A DNA stretch of 5,794 nucleotides from Nitrosomonas eutropha (GTDB taxonomy: Bacteria > Pseudomonadota > Gammaproteobacteria > Burkholderiales > Nitrosomonadaceae). Shown here piece after piece: positions 1 to 5,794 of the stretch (its first letter is position 1; each line of letters opens with the position of its first letter). The stretch spans positions 1 to 5,794 of the forward strand of contig JACTML010000026.1 of assembly GCA_014584635.1 (NCBI GenBank). The letters are read 5' to 3'. The notes under the pieces are model-generated. The model ran no database searches and was not told the DNA's origin. It saw nothing but the letters and a program-made list of their open reading frames with translations. The position numbers and the translations under genes were made by a program.

Positions 1-749
1 TGAAAAATATTTCATCGATTACTCAGGCCGACATACTACGATTTGACATAATGGATCCAACCCAGCCAAGTTTTGGCTGTCATGAACAAGCTTTAAGAAA
101 AATCGGTTTTAAAACCGATCGATTTTTTTGCTGGGGAAATTGGTACCTACCTGTAAATAATCAAACATTCTCTATTTATTTACAAAGTCTTCCTTCGCGA
201 GTAAGAAACACGTTGAGCCGACGTAAAAAGAAATTTCTAGCTGACGGTCGGGGAAAACTAGAGATTATTACTACTCACGACCAGCTCTCTACTGCAATTA
301 ATGCATGGAAAAAAATATACGATGCCAGTTGGAAAATACCGGAGCCCTATCCGGAATTCATCCCATCTTTAATTCGTCTTTGTGCTGCAAAGGGCTGGTT
401 GAGACTGGGAATTGCATATTATGACGAAGAGCCAATAGCAGCTCAACTTTGGATAGTCAGTCACGACCGGGCAGCAATTTATAAATTGGCCTATGATGAG
501 AGGTTTGCTAACTTGTCACCAGGTACTATCCTAACTGCATACCTGATGCAGCATGCAATCGACGTGGATAAAGTACACGAGATAGATTATCTCACCGGTG
601 ATGATGCCTACAAAAAAGACTGGATGAGTCATCGGCGCGAAAGATTCGGGCTGATAGCTTATAACCCAAAATCCTTTTGGGGCCTGGCGTGTATGGCAAA
701 GCACATTGCAGGAAAAATCAGGAAAAAGATCTTGCAATCTGCGAAATAA
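1..749 (+). CDS. GNAT/FemAB-like acyltransferase (CelD/BcsL type), 5' partial
   Basis: The reading frame is open from the left edge (first full codon at base 3) to the TAA at 747-749, so the true start lies outside the window. An in-frame ATG at 51 exists, but it has no Shine-Dalgarno sequence, and the codons before it read ADILRFDI, as expected for real coding in this family. Counting from that Met, residues 45-65 form a basic stretch (LPSRVRNTLSRRKKKF), residues 115-150 carry the acyl-CoA-binding-type strand region (WLRLGIAYYDEEPIAAQLWI), and residues 178-191 hold the hallmark IDYLTGDDAYKKDW. This pattern matches the Acetyltransf_6 family, whose members are proposed to transfer acyl groups to polysaccharide or cell-wall precursors. 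The substrate here is unknown. The C-terminal tail (KHIAGKIRKKILQSAK) is basic. Sampled stretches are AT-richer than guaB. It lies 36 bases before hda. The family call is fairly secure; the biological role is not. Confidence 0.8.
   Translation, partial: KNISSITQADILRFDIMDPTQPSFGCHEQALRKIGFKTDRFFCWGNWYLPVNNQTFSIYLQSLPSRVRNTLSRRKKKFLADGRGKLEIITTHDQLSTAINAWKKIYDASWKIPEPYPEFIPSLIRLCAAKGWLRLGIAYYDEEPIAAQLWIVSHDRAAIYKLAYDERFANLSPGTILTAYLMQHAIDVDKVHEIDYLTGDDAYKKDWMSHRRERFGLIAYNPKSFWGLACMAKHIAGKIRKKILQSAK
63..129 (+). other. Two perfect hairpins plus T-run inside the acyltransferase gene
   Basis: CAGCCAA (63-69) pairs with TTGGCTG (73-79) around a 3-base loop. Next, ATCGGTTTTAAAACCGAT (102-119) is a perfect 18-base palindrome that can fold as a 7-bp stem with a TTAA loop. 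Seven T residues follow at 123-129. The arrangement resembles an intrinsic terminator but lies in an open coding frame. The repeats are seen directly; any function is inference. Confidence 0.5.
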
Positions 750-785
750 CCTCAGCACCTCAGTTACCTCCCCTTAAAACCACCA
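750..785 (+). promoter_or_regulatory. C-rich, G-poor spacer before hda (rut-like)
   Basis: This 36-base spacer contains 17 C and only 2 G on the coding strand, the compositional bias seen in Rho-utilisation (rut) sites. ACCTC occurs three times, starting at 749, 757 and 766, and the last copy continues as ACCTCCCC, which resembles the anti-Shine-Dalgarno end of 16S rRNA. No Shine-Dalgarno sequence precedes the hda ATG. A role in Rho termination or low hda translation is inference. Confidence 0.3.
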
Positions 786-1451
786 ATGAGACAGTTGCTT
801 CTGGATATCACCGAAATCGGTCCACCGTCACTGGATAACTTTATTCCCGATAAAAACGAAGAGTTGCTTTACGTGCTGAAAAATCTGGTTGCAGGCGGTC
901 GGCAGGATCGTTTTTATTATTTATGGGGAAGTACCGGTTGTGGCAAAAGTCATTTGCTGCGTGCAGTGTCCGCTGCTCTCTCGGATCAGTATTTCACCAC
1001 TCACTATATTAACTGCAACCAGGCAAATGAGTCTGATTTCAATTTCGATAGCAATTGTCTGCTGATCGATAATGTCGAACAGCTGAATAACGCAACACAG
1101 ATAAAACTGTTTAATCTCTATAACCAAATCCGTGAAAATGGTACCGGAATATTTCTTGCCAGTGGTTCCAAGCCACCTGCGCAATTGAATCTACGTCAGG
1201 ATTTAGCCACCCGTCTGGGCTGGGGATTGGTCTATCAGGTACATGAGTTGACAGATGAAAAAAAAATTGAAGTCATACAAAATTACGCTATCCGCTGCGG
1301 ATTCGAACTCCCCCTAGAAATCTGCCATTATTTGCTAAAACACGAACAGCGGGATTTATCTTCCCTGATTGAACTGGTTAATGCACTGGATCAGCTTTCA
1401 CTGGCTAAACAACGTCCGGTTACCCTCCCCTTGCTGCGTGAGCTGCTATAA
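786..1451 (+). CDS. hda: DnaA regulatory inactivator Hda
   Basis: Hda is an AAA+ homologue of DnaA domain III. When bound to DNA-loaded sliding clamp, it stimulates hydrolysis of ATP by DnaA (RIDA) and so limits re-initiation. At 221 residues it has about the size of E. coli Hda. The N-terminal QLLLDI (residues 3-8) fits the clamp-binding motif and supports this ATG, which has no upstream in-frame alternative in the spacer. Walker A is GSTGCGKS (48-55) and Walker B is LLIDN (92-96). ASGSKPP (125-131) fits sensor I, DLATRLGWG (139-147) carries the box VII arginine finger R143, and R189 in QRDLSSLIEL fits the sensor II arginine. The DnaA DNA-binding domain IV is absent, which separates it from DnaA. 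No Shine-Dalgarno sequence precedes the ATG. An A9 run lies at 1258-1266. The neighbouring downstream HAD phosphatase gene is a familiar hda partner in betaproteobacteria, from memory. Confidence 0.93.
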   Translation: MRQLLLDITEIGPPSLDNFIPDKNEELLYVLKNLVAGGRQDRFYYLWGSTGCGKSHLLRAVSAALSDQYFTTHYINCNQANESDFNFDSNCLLIDNVEQLNNATQIKLFNLYNQIRENGTGIFLASGSKPPAQLNLRQDLATRLGWGLVYQVHELTDEKKIEVIQNYAIRCGFELPLEICHYLLKHEQRDLSSLIELVNALDQLSLAKQRPVTLPLLRELL

Positions 1452-1496
1452 TCGGCACCAACTTCAAGCTCCTGTCGATCCCAAGAGATCATAATT

Positions 1497-1532
1497 GTTT
1501 CACCCATCTTTGAAACGGGCCCGTTATTTTTT
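1497..1532 (+). terminator. Candidate weak terminator after hda
   Basis: GTTTCA (1497-1502) and TGAAAC (1511-1516) form a 6-bp stem with an 8-base loop. Overlapping it, AACGGGCCCGTT (1514-1525) is a perfect 12-base palindrome, followed by six T residues at 1527-1532. The GC-rich palindrome has no natural loop, so as RNA it would give only a short stem. It lies 46 bases after the hda stop codon. Confidence 0.35.
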
Positions 1533-1589
1533 CGAAATCTGTTCAAATTCTTACGGGAAGGTACATTACGGCATTAAAGCTGAACGCAA

Positions 1590-1624
1590 CATGCTTGCAC
1601 ATACTCAAGCATGCTTCATTTTTT
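1590..1624 (+). terminator. Hairpin with downstream T-run between hda and the HAD gene
   Basis: CATGCTTG (1590-1597) and CAAGCATG (1606-1613) form a perfect 8-bp stem with an 8-base loop. Six T residues follow at 1619-1624, after a 5-base gap. It could end the hda transcript, or act as a leader attenuator for the HAD gene, whose start is about 60 bases downstream. The gap between stem and T-run weakens the terminator call. Confidence 0.45.
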
Positions 1625-1665
1625 CGTTCAATTTTGCCTGATACCGCCCCTCAATTGAAACTTTG

Positions 1666-1681
1666 AACAGGTCAACAGGTC
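1666..1681 (+). repeat. Tandem 8-base repeat covering the HAD ribosome binding site
   Basis: AACAGGTC occurs twice back to back (1666-1673 and 1674-1681). The second copy places AGG (1677-1679) five bases before the ATG at 1685, a plausible Shine-Dalgarno core; the first copy repeats the same core 8 bases further upstream. This supports the 1685 start over the internal ATG at 1724, which has no such sequence. Confidence 0.5.
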
Positions 1682-1684
1682 CTT

Positions 1685-2389
1685 ATGCAGCTCAAACATT
1701 CTTTTTTACATCAAATCAATATCATGAAACTGGCATTATTTGATCTGGATAATACCCTCTTGGCTGGAGACAGCGATTTTCAATGGGCACAATTTCTGAT
1801 GGAGCAAGGTGTTCTGGACCGGGAAGTCCATGAAGCGCGTAATGTTGAATTTTACGAGCAATACAAAGCAGGTACGCTGGATATCCACGAATTTTTGAAT
1901 TTTCAGCTCAAACCTCTTTCTCGTCATCCTCGCAAGCAGCTTGACGAATGGCGCAGCAGTTTTCTTGAGCAAAAGATCATGCCACTGATTGCTCCCGGCG
2001 CACGTGAATTAATTGCCGGGCACCAGGCTGAAAAAGATTTATGCATTATCATTACCGCCACTAACAGCTTCGTAACCGCTCCCATAGCACATATGCTGGG
2101 GATTGATCATCTGATTGCCACTGAACCTGAACTAAAAAACGGTGAATTCACTGGTTGTATAACCGGCACTCCCTCTTTTCGCGAGGGAAAGATAGCCCGG
2201 CTGGAACAATGGCTGGATGCGCACAACCTTACCTGGCTTTCCTTCCTGCAAAGCTGGTTTTACAGTGATTCACTCAACGATTTGCCGCTTCTCAAAAAGG
2301 TCACCCATCCCGTGGCGGTCGATCCGGATGCTACACTTCACGAGTATGCACAAAAAAACGGATGGCGCATTATTAGCTTGCGTCAATAG
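1685..2389 (+). CDS. HAD-IB (SerB-like) phosphatase
   Basis: Haloacid-dehalogenase superfamily hydrolase, using an aspartyl-phosphate intermediate and Mg2+. Counted from the ATG at 1685, motif I is DLDNT (D20 nucleophile, D22 acid/base), motif II is IITAT (about 122-126), motif III is K169, and motif IV is SDSLND (D195, D199). The helical cap between residues about 27 and 100 identifies the IB/SerB-like subclass. The substrate cannot be read from the sequence; phosphoserine phosphatase is possible, but many such proteins act on other phosphates. Length is 234 residues from 1685, or 221 from the ATG at 1724, where MKLALFDLDNTLL gives the usual N-terminus of the family. I list 1685 because it alone has a nearby AGG; the extra 13 residues are not conserved as far as I know. 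Its own promoter is not evident. Confidence 0.85.
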   Translation: MQLKHSFLHQINIMKLALFDLDNTLLAGDSDFQWAQFLMEQGVLDREVHEARNVEFYEQYKAGTLDIHEFLNFQLKPLSRHPRKQLDEWRSSFLEQKIMPLIAPGARELIAGHQAEKDLCIIITATNSFVTAPIAHMLGIDHLIATEPELKNGEFTGCITGTPSFREGKIARLEQWLDAHNLTWLSFLQSWFYSDSLNDLPLLKKVTHPVAVDPDATLHEYAQKNGWRIISLRQ

Positions 2390-2420
2390 CATTCCAATTA
2401 GACAATCTGCTATTTTTAAC

Positions 2421-2427
2421 AGGGAGA
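2421..2427 (+). promoter_or_regulatory. Ribosome binding site of the small exported protein gene
   Basis: AGGGAGA lies seven bases before the ATG at 2435 and is the best or second-best Shine-Dalgarno sequence in the window. It supports that start, as does the signal peptide beginning there. The 45-base gap after the HAD stop codon shows no terminator, so the two genes may be cotranscribed. Confidence 0.65.
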
Positions 2428-2434
2428 AAATAAG

Positions 2435-2800
2435 ATGAAACATATTTCCACACTATTTCTGCTGCCAGCAATTCTGAGTCTTTTCCTTTCATTTAACGTA
2501 CATGCTGCTGATAGTTATCCTGAAAAAGCAGGAGAGAAACTGGCTACAGGTGTGGCCAATATCGTCACCGGTATTGGCGAAATTCCTAAAAACATGATGA
2601 TCACCAGTCAGAAAAAGGGAACGATTTACGGTGTGACAGCAGGTTTCTTCGTGGGTATTGTTCAAACAGTCGGGCGGACAGTAAGCGGCGCCCTTGATGT
2701 TGCCACGTTTGTAATACCGACCACGTCTCTTGCTCAACCAACCTATATCTGGGATGACTTCAATCGGGAAACAACTTATTCAGCGTGGCGTATGCGTTGA
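2435..2800 (+). CDS. Small exported protein, TIGR04073-like (exosortase-associated family)
   Basis: A 121-residue protein with a clear Sec signal peptide: MKH, a hydrophobic core at about residues 4-20, and a probable cleavage site after VHA (A24). The mature part opens with YPEKAGEKLATGVANIVTGIGEIPKN (28-53), whose G-x-x-N-x-x-x-G-x-x-E-x-P spacing I recognise as typical of the TIGR04073 family, found in genomes with exosortase/PEP-CTERM systems and of unknown function. Residues 62-85 form a glycine zipper (G62, G66, G70 and G74 spaced exactly four apart, then G80 and G85) within a mildly hydrophobic stretch, suggesting membrane association or helix packing. RTVSGALDVATFVIP (81-95) and a terminal aromatic segment ending in YSAWRMR follow. 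There is no lipobox cysteine and no PEP-CTERM sorting signal, so it is not itself an obvious exosortase substrate. The final location (periplasm or outer-membrane inner face) is inference. The family assignment comes from memory of the motif. Confidence 0.7.
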   Translation: MKHISTLFLLPAILSLFLSFNVHAADSYPEKAGEKLATGVANIVTGIGEIPKNMMITSQKKGTIYGVTAGFFVGIVQTVGRTVSGALDVATFVIPTTSLAQPTYIWDDFNRETTYSAWRMR

Positions 2801-2806
2801 TAATAT

Positions 2807-2821
2807 TCAGCCTGACGCTGA
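2807..2821 (+). terminator. Short hairpin after the small exported protein gene
   Basis: TCAGC (2807-2811) and GCTGA (2817-2821) form a 5-bp stem with a 5-base loop, seven bases after the stop codon. It is followed by TTTATCC rather than a clean T-run, so it is at best a weak terminator or a 3'-end stabilising hairpin. Confidence 0.25.
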
Positions 2822-2883
2822 TTTATCCTTGTCGAAACCCGTTTTTGCCAAAAAAGACATGAAGTCAGAGCAGAAAAAGTAAC

Positions 2884-2908
2884 CGGTTTCGATATAATAT
2901 CGGTTTTG
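2884..2908 (+). promoter_or_regulatory. Candidate guaB promoter -10 within a palindrome
   Basis: TATAAT (2893-2898) is a perfect sigma-70 -10 box, 26 bases before the guaB ATG. It sits inside the 13-base palindrome CGATATAATATCG (2890-2902). Direct repeats CGGTTTCG (2884-2891) and CGGTTTTG (2901-2908) overlap both ends of it. No good -35 hexamer is found 16-18 bases upstream (the region reads GCAGAA), so activity may need an activator, or the box may be fortuitous. Transcription would start near 2905 and give a leader of about 20 bases. An operator role for the palindrome is inference. Confidence 0.5.
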
Positions 2909-2910
2909 TG

Positions 2911-4387
<1,477 letters not shown>

Positions 4388-4399
4388 CCGCTTACCGAC

Positions 4400-5794
4400 A
4401 TGCATTCAGCAATTCTAATTCTTGACTTCGGATCACAGTACACTCGCCTGATCGCCCGGCGCATCCGGGAAATCAACGTTTACTGCGAACTCCATCCCTT
4501 TGACGTCAGCCCGCAGTTCATCCGGGAATTTTCTCCTGTTGGCATTATTCTCTCCGGCGGACCGGCATCCACCTTTGCTGATGATGCGCCACGTGTACCA
4601 CAAATTGTATTTGAACTGGGTGTTCCCGTTCTCGGTATATGTTACGGCATGCAGGCCATGGCAGCGCAGCTTGGCGGAGAGGTGGAAGATGCCCAAACCC
4701 GGGAATTCGGTTACGCAGAGTTGCTGACTGAACCATGTGGATTATTTAAGGACATCAAGGATCGCATCAGTTCTGATGGCAGACCCGCTCTGGATGTATG
4801 GATGAGCCACGGTGATCGGGTCAACAAACTGCCACCCGGTTTTGTTGCTATTGCTTCCAATGCCGCCACTCCTTTCGCAGCGATTGCTGATGAAACACGC
4901 AAGTTTTATGGCGTTCAGTTCCACCCCGAAGTTACCCACACTCTCCAGGGCAAAGCTATTCTTGATCGCTTCGTTCACGATATTTGCGGTGCGGGTTACG
5001 ACTGGAATATGCCGGATTACGTAGAAGAAGCCATTGGCAAGATACGCGCACGTGTCGGTAATGATAAAGTCATTCTGGGACTATCCGGAGGGGTAGATTC
5101 TTCAGTAGCTGCTGCGCTGATCCACCGGGCCATAGGCGATCAACTGGTATGCGTATTCGTTGACAATGGTCTGCTCCGCCATAATGAAGCCAAGCAAACC
5201 ATGGAAACCTTTAGTCGGAACCTTGCTGTCAATGTCATCTATGTTGATGCCGGCAGACAATTTCTTGAACAGTTGAAAGGAATTACCGACCCGGAACAAA
5301 AGCGCCGCACCATTGGTCGCGAATTCGTAGAGATTTTCCAGCAGGAAGCTGCAAAAATCGAGAATGTTCAATGGCTGGCACAAGGTACAATTTATCCTGA
5401 TGTCATAGAATCTGCGGGCAGTCACACGAAGAAGTCAGGACTGATTAAATCTCATCATAACGTCGGTGGCCTACCGGAAACACTTCGTCTCAAACTGCTG
5501 GAACCGCTGCGTGAACTGTTCAAGGATGAAGTACGCGAGCTTGGTCTGGCACTGGGGCTTCCGCGTGATCTGGTATTCCGTCACCCATTTCCCGGCCCGG
5601 GACTGGGTGTCCGTATTCTGGGAGAAGTCAAATACGAATATACGGAATTATTGCGCCAGGCTGACGCTATTTTTATCGAAGAACTGAAAAACACCGGATG
5701 GTACGAAAAAACTTCCCAGGCATTTGCTGTTTTTCTGCCAATAAAGTCCGTTGGTGTTATGGGAGACAACCGCAGTTACGAATACGTAATCGCT
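4400..5794 (+). CDS. guaA: GMP synthase, glutamine-hydrolysing (GuaA), 3' partial
   Basis: Converts XMP to GMP using ATP and ammonia from glutamine, the second step after GuaB. The frame is open from the ATG at 4400 to the right edge (465 codons). The family is usually about 515-525 residues, so only the end of the C-terminal dimerisation/XMP-binding domain is missing. The class I glutamine amidotransferase domain has [10 protein letters not shown] (6-15), the oxyanion region SGGP, the nucleophile C81 in GICYGMQ, and H175/E177 in QFHPEV. The ATP pyrophosphatase domain carries the P-loop SGGVDSS (229-235). [16 protein letters not shown] (from residue 394) begins the C-terminal GMP synthase domain. 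The last visible residues, [15 protein letters not shown], belong to that domain. The start fits homologues, but no Shine-Dalgarno sequence precedes it in the 12-base gap after guaB, so translation may depend on coupling to guaB. Confidence 0.97.
   Translation, partial: MHSAILILDFGSQYTRLIARRIREINVYCELHPFDVSPQFIREFSPVGIILSGGPASTFADDAPRVPQIVFELGVPVLGICYGMQAMAAQLGGEVEDAQTREFGYAELLTEPCGLFKDIKDRISSDGRPALDVWMSHGDRVNKLPPGFVAIASNAATPFAAIADETRKFYGVQFHPEVTHTLQGKAILDRFVHDICGAGYDWNMPDYVEEAIGKIRARVGNDKVILGLSGGVDSSVAAALIHRAIGDQLVCVFVDNGLLRHNEAKQTMETFSRNLAVNVIYVDAGRQFLEQLKGITDPEQKRRTIGREFVEIFQQEAAKIENVQWLAQGTIYPDVIESAGSHTKKSGLIKSHHNVGGLPETLRLKLLEPLRELFKDEVRELGLALGLPRDLVFRHPFPGPGLGVRILGEVKYEYTELLRQADAIFIEELKNTGWYEKTSQAFAVFLPIKSVGVMGDNRSYEYVIA

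Larger units (their letters stand above)
1452..1684 (+). other. Non-coding gap between hda and the HAD gene
   Basis: No supported gene lies in these 233 bases. Small frames of about 15 codons starting at 1591 and 1611 lack ribosome binding sites. Contents are the two terminator-like structures (1497-1532 and 1590-1624) and the tandem repeat at 1666-1681. No convincing -35/-10 pair was found, although a promoter for the HAD gene would be expected here if either terminator works. Confidence 0.6.

Noticed and set aside
51..53. ATG as the true start of the acyltransferase gene
   Set aside because: The frame stays open to the left edge, the upstream codons read like family sequence, and no Shine-Dalgarno sequence precedes the ATG; the gene is treated as 5' partial.
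810..821. ACCGAAATCGGT inverted repeat near the hda start as an operator
   Set aside because: It lies inside coding sequence for conserved Hda residues, is short with a mismatched centre, and is likely to arise by chance.
1539..1567. Possible promoter for the HAD gene (CTGTTC, 17 bases, TACATT)
   Set aside because: Both hexamers are poor matches and the -35 is nearly unrecognisable; not above chance.
1591..1660. Small frames of about 15 codons starting at 1591 and 1611 as leader peptides
   Set aside because: No ribosome binding site, no regulatory codon runs, and they overlap the hairpin; nothing supports translation.

Overview
The window holds six genes, all on the + strand and closely packed. 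The gene set and moderate base composition suggest a betaproteobacterium, plausibly of the Nitrosomonas/Nitrosospira type. Three things point there: an Hda-type DnaA regulator followed by a SerB-like HAD phosphatase (a pairing I recall from betaproteobacteria), a small secreted protein resembling the exosortase-associated TIGR04073 family, and a guaB-guaA pair. The lineage is an inference from remembered gene order and families; no rRNA or other phylogenetic marker is present.

Layout. 1-749: 3' part of a CelD/BcsL-type (FemAB-like) GNAT acyltransferase, cut by the left edge. 750-785: a C-rich, G-poor spacer. 786-1451: hda, the regulatory inactivator of DnaA. 1452-1684: a 233-base non-coding gap with two terminator-like hairpins and a tandem 8-base repeat overlapping the putative ribosome binding site of the next gene. 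1685-2389: HAD-IB phosphatase. 2435-2800: small exported glycine-zipper protein, TIGR04073-like. 2801-2923: gap with a candidate guaB promoter whose TATAAT box lies in a palindrome. 2924-4387: guaB (IMP dehydrogenase). 4400 to the right edge: guaA (GMP synthase), lacking roughly its last 50-60 residues.

Function. guaB and guaA encode the two consecutive steps IMP to XMP to GMP and, being 12 bases apart, are almost certainly one transcript. Hda couples the DNA-loaded sliding clamp to inactivation of ATP-DnaA. The phosphatase, the acyltransferase and the small exported protein have no established link to these processes; their placement may be ordinary neighbourhood conservation.

I do not see a new multi-gene system. 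The items most worth a second look are the pair of perfect hairpins with a T-run inside the acyltransferase coding region, the regular glycine zipper of the small exported protein, and the nested repeats around the guaB -10 box.
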